Shown here piece by piece: positions 35,869 through 45,400 of a stretch of DNA of 64,000 nucleotides. Each line of letters opens with the position of its first letter. Position 1 is the stretch's first letter. A program made the translations under genes and the position numbers. The notes beneath the pieces were generated by a model, which saw nothing but the letters and a program-made list of their open reading frames with translations, had not been told where the DNA came from and made no database searches. This DNA comes from CTSoil-075 sp042610375 (GTDB taxonomy: Bacteria > Bacillota > Negativicutes > DSM-13327), in contig NZ_JBGJZL010000012.1 of the NCBI RefSeq assembly GCF_042610375.1, positions 1-64,000 on the forward strand, in the 5' to 3' direction.

Positions 35869-35942
35869 TGACAATGATCCTATAGTCTACAGTGATGATC
35901 TGTCGAATTTGAAAAAGTTGTAATACGTGGCCTAATAGCCAC
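35869..35942 (+). promoter_or_regulatory. Putative promoter and leader hairpin of MFS exporter gene
   Basis: TTGACA near 35869 has a GATGAT word about 17 bases downstream, a weak promoter candidate. A small hairpin GTGGC-CTAATA-GCCAC (35927-35942) sits just before the ribosome binding site AGAGGAGAG. Function uncertain. Confidence 0.35.
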
Positions 35943-35965
35943 AATTAGAGGAGAGATTTCGATAT

Positions 35966-37390
35966 ATGACGCTACAGAAAAAGTCCTTTTATCCATGGCT
36001 GATTTTTAGTGTAACTTCAGTAGGTACTTTTATGGCAACTCTTGATTCTAGTATTGTCAATGTTGCACTTCCCAAAATTGCTGGAAACCTTAACGTAAGC
36101 TTGTCTCTTGTTCAATGGGTTGTATCGGCATACTTGTTATCCATTTGTTGTTTGCTGCCTCTATTTGGTCGATTGGGGGATATGCTCAGTCGACGTCTCG
36201 TCTATAATACTGGCTTACTTGCTTTTACATTAGGTTCTATTTTTTGTGGGGTATCGGGACATATTGGTTTACTTATAATAGCAAGGATTGCGCAGGGGGT
36301 AGGAGCAGCAATGATAATGGCTAATGCTCCTGCCATTATCTCGGCGGCCTTTCCTGGACCAGAAAGAGGCAGAGCACTTGGGTTAGTTGGGATGATTGTG
36401 GCCCTTGGGTCAATGACAGGACCTAGTATTGGTGGGTTTTTAGTAGATACCTTTGGGTGGGAATCGATATTCTTTGTTAATATTCCTATCGGTATCGTGG
36501 GTTTCTTGGCAAGCTATTTCATTTTAGTCAAAGATGAACGCCGCCAGGGTGAAAAATTTGACTACTTAGGTGCTATATTATTTACGCTTGGCATGACCTC
36601 TTTTTTATTAGTTGTAAGTCACGGTGAAGAATGGGGCTGGTTTACGATTACAGTGATAACCTTAGCTATTGTTTCCCTTCTATCTTTTAGTGTATTTATT
36701 TATCATGAAAAACACGAGCCTTTTCCAATGATTGATTTAGGTTTGTTTAATAATTGGGCTTTTCTATCAGGGAATATAACAGGCTTGTTATCTTATATGG
36801 CTGTATTTTCTAATACGATGTTACTTCCTTTTTATCTAAGCAGTATTCTAAACTTAAGTCCTTCTCAAATTGGTCTGTTAATAACACCATTTCCTATTGT
36901 GCTAATTATTGTTGCGCCAATCAGCGGTTATTTATCAGAGCGTGTAAATCCAGCCTTATTAAGCACAATCGGTCTTACGGCAATCATGTTAGGACTGATT
37001 TGGATTGCCATGCTTCATACTGCTTCTGCATTGTGGGAAGTTGCAGCAGGACAAGCTATCCTAGGTTTAGGTAATGGTTTATTTCAATCGCCTAACAATA
37101 ATAGCGTGATGAGTTCAGTACCGCCTGTCAAATTGGGAACAGCTGGAGGCATCAATTCTTTAGTGAGAAGTGTTGGACAAGTCTGTGGAGTTGCCATATC
37201 TGTTTCTATCCTCCAGTGGAAGCAGGCTGGGCTTTTAGCAGGAATTTATTCACCCACTCTAGAGCAGAAAGCTAATGCCTTTCTTACGGGATATCATACG
37301 GCATTGGGTATTGGTGCGTCTTTCGCAGCTATAGGTGCCCTTTTATCATTTAGCAGACGTGTCCACATTAAATCTGCAAAAAATAAGTAA
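35966..37390 (+). CDS. MFS multidrug exporter, DHA2 (EmrB/QacA) family
   Basis: Inner-membrane drug:proton antiporter of 474 residues with about 14 hydrophobic segments. Family marks are FMATLDSSIVNVALPKI in TM1, LFGRLGDMLSRR between TM2 and TM3, ARIAQGVGAAMIMANAPAII, and the antiporter motif C region GPSIGGFLVDTFGWESIFFV. It has no EmrA-like adaptor gene beside it. Its relation to the UPF0261 operon upstream is unclear, because a terminator separates them. It converges with the nitroreductase gene at 37422. Confidence 0.92.
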   Translation: MTLQKKSFYPWLIFSVTSVGTFMATLDSSIVNVALPKIAGNLNVSLSLVQWVVSAYLLSICCLLPLFGRLGDMLSRRLVYNTGLLAFTLGSIFCGVSGHIGLLIIARIAQGVGAAMIMANAPAIISAAFPGPERGRALGLVGMIVALGSMTGPSIGGFLVDTFGWESIFFVNIPIGIVGFLASYFILVKDERRQGEKFDYLGAILFTLGMTSFLLVVSHGEEWGWFTITVITLAIVSLLSFSVFIYHEKHEPFPMIDLGLFNNWAFLSGNITGLLSYMAVFSNTMLLPFYLSSILNLSPSQIGLLITPFPIVLIIVAPISGYLSERVNPALLSTIGLTAIMLGLIWIAMLHTASALWEVAAGQAILGLGNGLFQSPNNNSVMSSVPPVKLGTAGGINSLVRSVGQVCGVAISVSILQWKQAGLLAGIYSPTLEQKANAFLTGYHTALGIGASFAAIGALLSFSRRVHIKSAKNK

Positions 37391-37421
37391 GTAGGTGAGA
37401 GGGACTATGCAGCTATAACTA

Positions 37422-38216
37422 TTATCTATCCACAAAAGTAAATTCTAAGGGATTTCTGTCCACTAGTCTTGGATACGTATATTTGGGATACCCTACCATA
37501 ACAGCACCTGTAATTTTCTTATCTTTAGGAATATTAAATAATGTAAGTAATGGAGAATTATCCCTACATGCAATTCTTTCAAATACTCCAGCCCAGCATG
37601 AACCCAATCCAAGTGTTGGTGCATATAATTCCAAATACGTTAATGAAAAAATAGAATTTTCCCTTCCTCGTAGGAAATTGATATCAGCAGTTGCTAGGAT
37701 AAGACAAGGTGCTCCGCGTAAAATAGTGTCAATTCCTTTCTCACGGTAAGGTTTAATAAATTCGCTTAATAAATTATCCTTTTCAAATTCTTCCGCAACA
37801 AGTTTAACTGCTTGATCAAGTAGTTTCCTATCGTCGATGATACTATAGGATATGCCTTGTAAATTATGCCCAGATGGAGAAAAATGGGCAATATTAACAA
37901 GATCGATTAATTTTTCTCGTGAAACAGGAGTTTCTTTATAAGAGCGAATGGAACGTCTTGAACGAAGAAAATTTCCTGCCTCCTCAGGACTTAATTTAGG
38001 GAATTTTTTTGCGCTGACCTGATTGGCTAATGGTGTTTTTATGTTGTCCATAGCTTCCTTTGGACAAACAGCTACACAATGACCACAGGCAAGACAGTTC
38101 TCAGGACAAACTTCTTCTGGACCATCCTCTCCAAGTATGAATACCTGTTCTGGACACACATTTACACAAAATCCACATCTAATACATTTTTCTTTATTTA
38201 CGCTTGTTAAATTCAT
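37422..38216 (-). CDS. Ferredoxin-nitroreductase fusion (first paralogue)
   Basis: FMN-dependent nitroreductase of 264 residues with two N-terminal 4Fe-4S clusters. The clusters are CIRCGFCVNVCPEQ and CLACGHCVAVCPKE. The nitroreductase domain (from about 85) starts RSRRSIRSYKETPVSREKL and ends with GAVMVGYPKYTYPRLVDR. Such fusions accept electrons from ferredoxin and reduce nitro compounds or quinones. RBS AAGGAGA precedes the ATG. A recurring palindrome lies about 90 bases upstream, and the protein is a close paralogue of the one at 40911. Confidence 0.93.
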   Translation of the reverse strand: MNLTSVNKEKCIRCGFCVNVCPEQVFILGEDGPEEVCPENCLACGHCVAVCPKEAMDNIKTPLANQVSAKKFPKLSPEEAGNFLRSRRSIRSYKETPVSREKLIDLVNIAHFSPSGHNLQGISYSIIDDRKLLDQAVKLVAEEFEKDNLLSEFIKPYREKGIDTILRGAPCLILATADINFLRGRENSIFSLTYLELYAPTLGLGSCWAGVFERIACRDNSPLLTLFNIPKDKKITGAVMVGYPKYTYPRLVDRNPLEFTFVDR

Positions 38217-38295
38217 AGTGATTCTCCTTTAGTTCATAGTAATTTTGATAGAAATATATTCTTATGAGGTTAGTATATAATTAAATCATTTTTTT

Positions 38296-38334
38296 AAATA
38301 GAAGATAATTTATCATAGGATAAATTATCATATA
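38296..38334. promoter_or_regulatory. Recurring operator-like element, copy A
   Basis: GATAATTTATC (38304-38314) and GATAAATTATC (38319-38329) are perfect 11-base inverted arms around ATAG. The element with its AAATAGAAG flank recurs at 40642-40680 and in degenerate form at 39631-39670. It lies upstream of the minus-strand nitroreductase gene, whose promoter downstream (TTCTATTTAAAA to TATATACTA) resembles that of the MFS gene at 39573. Confidence 0.7.
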
Positions 38335-38358
38335 CTTAACTTACTAATATCCTTATTT

Positions 38359-39573
38359 TTATGATGCATTTAGTGTTTTATTGCAGTTTTCTTGATTTGA
38401 AAATCCATTAGTCATTAAATAATAGATATATGCGATTAAAAGTACAATAGAGCTTACAATCATAATTCCTCGCACCCCAAATGGATGATAGACATAGGTG
38501 CCTATATAAGATCCAAGTGATCCTCCCAAGTAATACCCAACCATATAAAGTGAATTTAATCGACTATGATTTTGTGGATTAAGTTTATAAATCCGTCCTT
38601 GGTTTAGTGACATATTCATTCTTGAACCAACATCTAAAGTAAATGTTACAAAAATAAGAATTGAAAAATAATCCCATCCAATACCTAAAACTACGAAAGA
38701 TATAAACATGATCGTCAAAGCAAGAACATTCCATAAACCTACTTTTTTACTATTTGTTAATTTACCTGTAAATCCAGCAGCTAATGCACCTGCAATACCT
38801 ACAAATCCGAAGATTCCAACCATGGCACTACCATAGTTATAGGGGGAATTTTCTAAAATCAAAGATAATGAAACCCAAAAGATATTAAACGCACAAAATG
38901 CAGTACCCCCAAACACTATTGTTTCCTTTAAAACTTTCTCTTTTTTTAATAATGGAGCTAGTGATAAGATAATATTTTTATATGAGGTTTCTTTTTTTAT
39001 AGTATCATTTGGAAGCGTATAGAATAAATAGACTGCCAAAAACAATAAGACGATTGCTGCAATTTCATGGACAGCTCTCCAACCTAATAATTCACCAATC
39101 ACTCCGCCCAGCACTCTACCTAATAGGACTCCTAGGAATACGCCGGTTAGCAAGTGGCCGACGATGACACCGCGTTTTTCTGCTGAAATACTTGATGAAA
39201 CAAATGGAATGATAAGTTGCGCCGTAACACTGGAAAGACCCATTAAAAATCCCATAATGACCATTAAATTGAATGTTGATGCTAAAGTCATCAAAAACAA
39301 TAACACTGCTGAACAGGCAATACTTAAAATGATGAGTAATCTTCGACTATACCTATCTCCTAATGGTACAATAAATAATAATCCTACTGTGTAACCTAGC
39401 TGTATGGCTGTTAGAAGTATACCCGATGATGAAATAGGTATAAAAAAATCTTTAGAAATATTGGTAAGTAACACTTGGTCATAATATAGGTTAGCGATGA
39501 CAATTGTACATATAAATGTCAACACCACTAACATTTTTTTTGAAAAATTTTTGCTATTTGAATCCTTATTCAT
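38359..39573 (-). CDS. MFS transporter (12-TM, sugar/drug efflux type)
   Basis: Carrier of 404 residues with about 12 membrane segments. The loop motif PLGDRYSRRLLIILS between TM2 and TM3 and GVFLGVLLGRVLGGVIGELL in TM5 fit DHA1-type efflux carriers. RBS GGAAGA lies before the ATG. It is divergent from an XRE regulator, with recurring operator-like boxes between them, so it is probably that regulator's target. Confidence 0.9.
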   Translation of the reverse strand: MNKDSNSKNFSKKMLVVLTFICTIVIANLYYDQVLLTNISKDFFIPISSSGILLTAIQLGYTVGLLFIVPLGDRYSRRLLIILSIACSAVLLFLMTLASTFNLMVIMGFLMGLSSVTAQLIIPFVSSSISAEKRGVIVGHLLTGVFLGVLLGRVLGGVIGELLGWRAVHEIAAIVLLFLAVYLFYTLPNDTIKKETSYKNIILSLAPLLKKEKVLKETIVFGGTAFCAFNIFWVSLSLILENSPYNYGSAMVGIFGFVGIAGALAAGFTGKLTNSKKVGLWNVLALTIMFISFVVLGIGWDYFSILIFVTFTLDVGSRMNMSLNQGRIYKLNPQNHSRLNSLYMVGYYLGGSLGSYIGTYVYHPFGVRGIMIVSSIVLLIAYIYYLMTNGFSNQENCNKTLNAS

Positions 39574-39630
39574 TGATACATCTTCCTTTCTTTACGTTAT
39601 GATGATAGTGTATAATTAAAATGTCATTTT

Positions 39631-39686
39631 AAATAGAACCGTGGTCATCATATGATAAATAATGCTATGTTTATCGTATATGATTC
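39631..39686. promoter_or_regulatory. Recurring operator-like element, copy C (divergent promoter)
   Basis: The stretch AAATAGAACC to TGATAAATAATGC matches copies A and B at many positions and contains ATCATATGAT. GATAAA (39654-39659) and TTTATC (39670-39675) also face each other across 10 bases. It lies between the MFS gene and the XRE gene and could control both. Confidence 0.6.
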
Positions 39687-39762
39687 ATTTGTAGAATCCC
39701 CTTATAAATTGCAAACATCATTATTACTATCTAACTATAAACATAAATAAAGGGGGATCACG

Positions 39763-40581
39763 ATGATACCTAAAAATAAAGAACTCGGAGCATTTTTGAA
39801 AAAGAAAAGATCTACATTAAGGCCAGAACAATTTGGACTCAAATTAGATAAAAAAAGAAGAGTGGAAGGACTAAAAAGAGAAGAAGTTGCTGATTTGGCA
39901 GGAGTAAGTATTGACTGGTATGTGCGCATTGAACAAGGACAAAATGTTAATCCTTCAGTCGATGTGTTACTTTCTTTGAGTAGAATATTACAATTAAATA
40001 GTGAAGAAAAAAGATATTTGTTTAATTTGTCTGATAAAAAATTACCTGTGGAAGACGTTACTACCATGACAATTTCTAAGACATTACAACAATTTTTAGA
40101 TAATCAAAATCCGAATATCGCTTATGTTACCGATAGCAAATTGACAATGATTGGATGGAATAAAGCAACTTTAAAAGTTTATGGCAATTATGAAGAAATG
40201 AATGAGAAAGAAAGAAATTCTGTTTGGAGAACTTTTAATGATGATTATTTAAAGGAACTATTAGATAATTGGGAAGGACATTCTAAATTACGTGTTGAAC
40301 AATTAAGAGCAAATTATAGCTATTATGAACATGATCATCAAATAAATGAGATTATCAATGAACTCAATCGAGAAAATTCCATCTTCAATAAATGGTGGAA
40401 TGATCAAGGTATTATGGGAACACCAGAAGGTCAAAAACTTTTACATCATCCCATAGTAGGAAACTTATACTTAAGTTACATTTGCTTTAAATCTACAGAA
40501 ATAGAGGGTGCATATATCACGATTCAACTACCTGTAGATGATCATACAAAAGATAAATTACAGCAACTTATGTTACTATAA
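39763..40581 (+). CDS. XRE-type regulator with MmyB-like ligand domain
   Basis: Regulator of 272 residues. The N-terminal helix-turn-helix (about 8-85) has LGAFLKKKRSTLRPEQFGL, GLKREEVADLAGVSIDWYVR and IEQGQNVNPSVDVLLSLSRI, the fixed signature of the actinobacterial/Firmicute MmyB-like group. The C-terminal part (about 100-270) matches the PAS-like MmyB domain, which in a known structure binds a fatty-acid-like ligand. GGGGG precedes the ATG. It is divergent from an MFS exporter and flanked by two nitroreductase genes; the shared palindromes suggest one small detoxification regulon. Confidence 0.9.
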   Translation: MIPKNKELGAFLKKKRSTLRPEQFGLKLDKKRRVEGLKREEVADLAGVSIDWYVRIEQGQNVNPSVDVLLSLSRILQLNSEEKRYLFNLSDKKLPVEDVTTMTISKTLQQFLDNQNPNIAYVTDSKLTMIGWNKATLKVYGNYEEMNEKERNSVWRTFNDDYLKELLDNWEGHSKLRVEQLRANYSYYEHDHQINEIINELNRENSIFNKWWNDQGIMGTPEGQKLLHHPIVGNLYLSYICFKSTEIEGAYITIQLPVDDHTKDKLQQLMLL

Positions 40582-40590
40582 ACGAAAAGA

Positions 40591-40640
40591 AAAGGTAAAT
40601 GATTAACTCCATACGTAGGGTTACTCATTTACCTTTTTTC
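40591..40640 (+). terminator. Intrinsic terminator of XRE gene
   Basis: AAAGGTAAATGATTAAC pairs with GTTACTCATTTACCTTT with one mismatch, followed by a T run ending at 40639. Confidence 0.85.
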
Positions 40641-40641
40641 T

Positions 40642-40680
40642 AATAGAAGTTAATTTGTCATAGGATAAATAACCATATGC
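40642..40680. promoter_or_regulatory. Recurring operator-like element, copy B
   Basis: AATAGAAGTTAATTTG then TCATAGGATAAATAACCATATGC matches copy A almost base for base over about 38 positions, in the same plus-strand orientation. The inverted arms are imperfect here. It lies 231 bases before the second nitroreductase gene and directly after the XRE terminator. The remaining bases to 40910 show no gene. Confidence 0.6.
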
Positions 40681-40910
40681 ATAATTTCTCAGATAATTTA
40701 AAGCGGTGAAGACTCTACTACGAGCTTTACTTTTATGATATAGTAAATTACAAACTAAAATTCGGTCTATTGCTAACTACTGCATCTTTCAACAACAAAT
40801 CAATATACTAACTACTAAAGGTGTCTAATCTTGCGTATGTTTTTACGAATACATAAGATGAGTAGTGCCGAAGATTTGGTGAAAAATGATAGAAAGAAGG
40901 AATTATAATT

Positions 40911-41726
40911 ATGGATTCCATTATTCAAGTTGACCAAGAACGATGTATCCGTTGCAGTTATTGTGCTGATGTCTGTCCTACAGATGTTATCCATATGGGT
41001 AAGCATGGACCAGAAGACACAGGGAATCACTGTATTGCTTGTGGACACTGTGTAGCGGTCTGTCCACGAGAGGCATTGAATAATCTAAAAGCACCTTTGT
41101 CCAATCAAGTGTCCATAGAAAAGATGCCTGTGCTGGATGAGAAAATCGCTGCCACTTTTCTTCGTGCTCGTCGATCGATCCGCCGTTATAAACCTGTAGC
41201 CGTACCGAAAGAAAAAATCATGCAACTCTTAAATATTGCCCGAATGGCGCCAACTGGTGGTAATTCACAGGGGTTAGCCTATTATATCATTGAAAATCCT
41301 GATACATTAAAAGCCATCACAGCTGCCACGATTGATTGGATGGAAGACTTGATCAAAAATACTTCGCCCATGACACCATACTTTACGGGGGTCGTAAGTA
41401 AGTATCGTAAAACGGATCAAGATGTTATTTTGAGAGGTGCGCCCTGTCTAATCATAGCGATAGCACCAAAGAACTTTTTACCCCGTGGTCGGGACAATAC
41501 CCATTTTTCTCTAGCTTATGCTGAACTTTATGCACCGACTATTGAACTAGGAACATGCTGGGCTGGTTTTTTTGAAGCCTGTGCCTTATCTGGCTATCAG
41601 CCTTTGCTGGATCTGTTGAAACTACCAACGGACATGACCGTCACTGGCGGATTGATGGTAGGCTACCCCAAATATACATACAAAAGACTAGTTGATCGAA
41701 AACCATTACAGATAATTTGGCAATAA
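40911..41726 (+). CDS. Ferredoxin-nitroreductase fusion (second paralogue)
   Basis: Fusion of 271 residues built like the product of 37422: clusters CIRCSYCADVCPTD and CIACGHCVAVCPRE, then a nitroreductase domain beginning RARRSIRRYKPVAVPKEK and ending GGLMVGYPKYTYKRLVDRKP. The two proteins share most of the cluster and C-terminal sequence, so they come from a duplication around the MFS/XRE pair. GAAAGAAGGA precedes the ATG. Probable role is ferredoxin-linked reduction of nitroaromatics or quinones. Confidence 0.93.
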   Translation: MDSIIQVDQERCIRCSYCADVCPTDVIHMGKHGPEDTGNHCIACGHCVAVCPREALNNLKAPLSNQVSIEKMPVLDEKIAATFLRARRSIRRYKPVAVPKEKIMQLLNIARMAPTGGNSQGLAYYIIENPDTLKAITAATIDWMEDLIKNTSPMTPYFTGVVSKYRKTDQDVILRGAPCLIIAIAPKNFLPRGRDNTHFSLAYAELYAPTIELGTCWAGFFEACALSGYQPLLDLLKLPTDMTVTGGLMVGYPKYTYKRLVDRKPLQIIWQ

Positions 41727-41802
41727 TCAACTTTTATCCCTTTTTCTCTTCCGTATTGTAACAAAATATAAGGGAATACTTATATTTTAAGGAGGGATAT
41801 GA

Positions 41803-42153
41803 ATGGGGAAGCAAACGGTAATATTTGATTTTGATGGGGTTATTAATAGCTATACGAGTGGTTGGCAAGGCGCAAACGTAATTCCCGACTCTCCGGTGCC
41901 TGGCATTAAAGACGCAATCATTGAAATACGTAAACATTACCGAGTCGTTGTTGTTTCTTCTAGGTGTTATCAACCAGGAGGAATTGAAGCTATCACTGCA
42001 TGGCTACAGAAATATAATATAAAAGTAGATAACATCACTGATGAGAAACCGCCAGCAGTCGTTATTATTGACGATCGAGCGATTACTTTTGATGGCAAGA
42101 CTGAGGGTTTATTAGAGAAAATTAAGAAGTTTAAACCGTGGTATAAGAGGTAA
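41803..42153 (+). CDS. Small HAD-like hydrolase
   Basis: Protein of 116 residues with minimal HAD features: motif I VIFDFDGVINSY, motif II Ser in VVVVSSRC, a Lys in TDEKPPAVV and motif IV IIDDRAITF. It has no cap domain. Proteins of this size and type are often annotated as phosphatases related to polynucleotide-phosphatase or phage HAD proteins; the substrate is unknown. AAGGAGGG precedes the ATG. It stands alone between the nitroreductase gene and a terminator. Confidence 0.82.
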   Translation: MGKQTVIFDFDGVINSYTSGWQGANVIPDSPVPGIKDAIIEIRKHYRVVVVSSRCYQPGGIEAITAWLQKYNIKVDNITDEKPPAVVIIDDRAITFDGKTEGLLEKIKKFKPWYKR

Positions 42154-42475
42154 AGTATACTTTCATACTTAAGATCGCTACTAATGTCTGATAGTCTGGC
42201 AGCCCATTGACGCTAGCGGTAGAATGTTAAATTAATAGATAAAGAAAGAGGCCGGTTGAGGTGGATCGATATCCATCTCAACCGGTTTTTCTATTAAAAA
42301 AGTAATTTCGACAAATTAAATAAAATAAAAGGATTATTTTAGCTTTAACAGAAGTAATAGAAAATATTAAAAATTAAGAATGTCTTTTTTTGTACGAGTT
42401 TAAAAGCTATTTTGATAAATCAATTTATATATAATAGGATTTTCGGAATTTTGAACTGCAAAGGGGAAATGCATT
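42154..42475. other. Intergenic region before second hybrid kinase
   Basis: Contains a terminator (separate entry). The segment 42165-42235 is less AT-rich than its surroundings and has no recognisable gene. AAGGGGAA at 42461-42468 serves the TTG start at 42476. No clear promoter. Confidence 0.35.
42252..42290 (+). terminator. Intrinsic terminator
   Basis: CCGGTTGAGGTGGAT and ATCCATCTCAACCGG are perfect 15-base arms with a short CGAT-type loop, followed by five T residues. Confidence 0.88.
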
Positions 42476-45400
42476 TTGAATACATTTATCTTTTGGGACT
42501 TAACTGAAAATAATAAAGAGCGTCGGTTATCTGCCTATTCGTGGTTTATTATCTTGATAGGTATTTTATTAATCAGTGGAATCGGGCTATTTACTCGCCA
42601 GCAGATCAACTATGATTATGACAGGACGGTTGAAGAATCTTCAGAGATAACCATGAATTTGGCTAAAGCCTATGAAGAATACGTGCGAAGAATTATTAAT
42701 GATGGGGATAAGGATCTACTCAATTTAAAATTAACCTATGAACGAGAAGGTATATTCAGTCCGCTTTTTGTTGCTTTCGAGGATAGTGTGGCACAAGATC
42801 CAAGCCGCAATCGAGTCGCTCTCTTAAACGAGCAGGGATTTGTGATCAGCAGTCCTGATAAGAATGCTATTGGGATAAACTCTTCGGATCGGGAATTTTT
42901 CTTAGTACATCGAGCTACTGATCACAATAAGCTTGAAATTGGCAAGCCGATCATCAGCAAAATTGATCGAAGTGCTACAATTCCTTTGACACGCCGAATC
43001 AATAAACCGGACGGATCTTTTGGAGGTATTGTCTATATCGGTTTAAAAGTAAGCTTTTTCCTTTCATACTACGATCATGTAGACCTTGGCCAGGATCAAC
43101 GGATTTCTCTAATTGGCCCCGATGGGTTCATTCGGGCTCGTCAATCTGGTAATAATTCAGAAGCTGGTCAGGACGTGAGATCTACTGAATTTTGGCACAT
43201 AATTCAGTCTGGTCGTCCTGATGGCATATATATATCATTGAATCCTTTGGACAATATTACTCGTCTAGGGGCTTATCGTATTATGCCCGATTATCCTCTT
43301 ATCGTCTCCGTTGGAAAATCAATGGAAGTAGTCCTTGCTGATTATAAACAACGTAAACAAGGATATATCTTTGGGACATCATTGACCAGCTTATTCATTT
43401 TAATCGTGTGCGGACTGCTCATTAGTCGAAATGAAAAAACTAGAAGATTAATGGCAGCTGTTCAGCTAGAGAAAGACCGTCTATCTGCACTTATCACCAG
43501 CATTAGCGATGAAGTATGGATCTTTGACGCAAATAAGCAATTAACCTTAGTAAATCCAGCGGTCATTCAGAAATTTGGCAGTAACCCTACTTCTAACTTT
43601 GAGGTTCTGCATGGAGATGGGATTCCTCGTTCGGTAGAAGAAGCACCGTCATTTCGCGCACTACAAGGAGAAATCGTTCGTGATGAGGTGGAACTAGTTA
43701 AGACTCCTGCAACGGGAGAATGGCGTAGTCGTGAGGTTAGTGCTAGTCCCGTGAAGGATTATGATGGCAAGATCATCGGGTCGATATCCATCGTCCGTGA
43801 TATCACAAAACGCAAACGAATGGAACAGAAATTGCAAGAAATCAACGCGACGCTAGAAGATGAAATCATAGAACGACAGGCCTCTCAGGAGTCACTTAAC
43901 AAACTAAATGGCGAACTTATGGATATGAATGTGGCACTAGAAGAAGAAATAATGGAGCGAAAGGCGGCAGAGCAATCATTACAGGAAACGCAAGCCATAT
44001 TGCAGGCTGCATTAGATAATTGCCAAGCTGGTATAGTGGTTGCTGATGCTCCAGATGGAAAAGTGCGATATCTAAACAAAGCAGGTCAATTAATTACGAA
44101 CCACTCTAAAGAATATTTTAATACGGGTGTTAATAATTATTTGATGAATTGGAATATATTTCACGAGAATGGAACTGCATTTGAAGATCATGAAGTTCCA
44201 CTGGTAAGAGCAATCCGTTATGGCGAAACTTATAGTGATGAATTTATCATATTACGCGAAAATGGTCAAAGTCTTTCAATCTGGGCTAATGCTGCACCAA
44301 TAAAAGATGAAGAGGGGGACATAAAAGCAGGGATTATCATTTTTTTGGATATATCTGAACGTAAGAGAATTGAAAAATCTTTAATAAAAGCCAAAGAAGA
44401 GGCAGAAAAGGCCAATGTTGCAAAGAGTACATTCCTTGCCAATATGTCCCATGAAATCAGAACACCGATGAATGGAATTATTGGGATGACGGATATAACT
44501 CTCATGACGAATTTACAAGAACAGCAACGTGAATATCTAAACATTGTAAAATCATCAACAATGGCATTACTTCGAGTCTTAAATGACATTCTGGATTACT
44601 CAAAAATTGAAGCAGGTAAAATCGAGTTGGAAGAGGCTAGCTTTGATATTTGGGAAACAACGAATGAAGTAATTGATTTATTTACGATTGCAGCAAAACA
44701 AAAGGGGTTACACATTAAATTAAACATTAATAAAGAAATACCCCGTACTATTTTTGGCGATTCGGTTCGATTACGACAAGTACTTTCGAATTTAGTAGGT
44801 AACGGAGTTAAGTTTACATCTCAAGGCAAAATTGTGATTGACATTGATATTGAGGAAAAGTATAGAGATAAAGTGAAATTAATGTTTGTGGTAACGGATA
44901 CGGGAATTGGAATTTCTGATGATAAGCTTGAGAAGTTGTTTAAAAGATTCAGTCAAATTGACGACTCTCATACTAAACAATTTGGTGGAACAGGACTTGG
45001 ATTAGCCATTTCAAAAAAATTGATTGAACTTATGCACGGAGAGATTGGAGTAGAAAGTAAAGAAGGGATCGGAAGTCGTTTCTTTTTTACAGCCGTATTT
45101 GGGATTCATAATAAATTAGAAATGCCCAAGCAAGAGATTGCCCATCACGAACTTATTCAGTATAAAAAATCAGAGCTAAAAACCATACTTCTTGCTGAAG
45201 ATGATCCAGTCAGTAGAAACATAGTAACGATCATATTAGAGAAAAATGCCTTTAAGGTTATTGCAGTAGAAAATGGGAGGGAAGCCATCGATGTATTTGA
45301 ACAGGAAAAAATTGATGTGATTTTGATGGATATCAATATGCCTTATTTGGATGGTTATTCTGCAACAGCTCTCATTAGATCAAAAGAAAAAAAGATGAAT

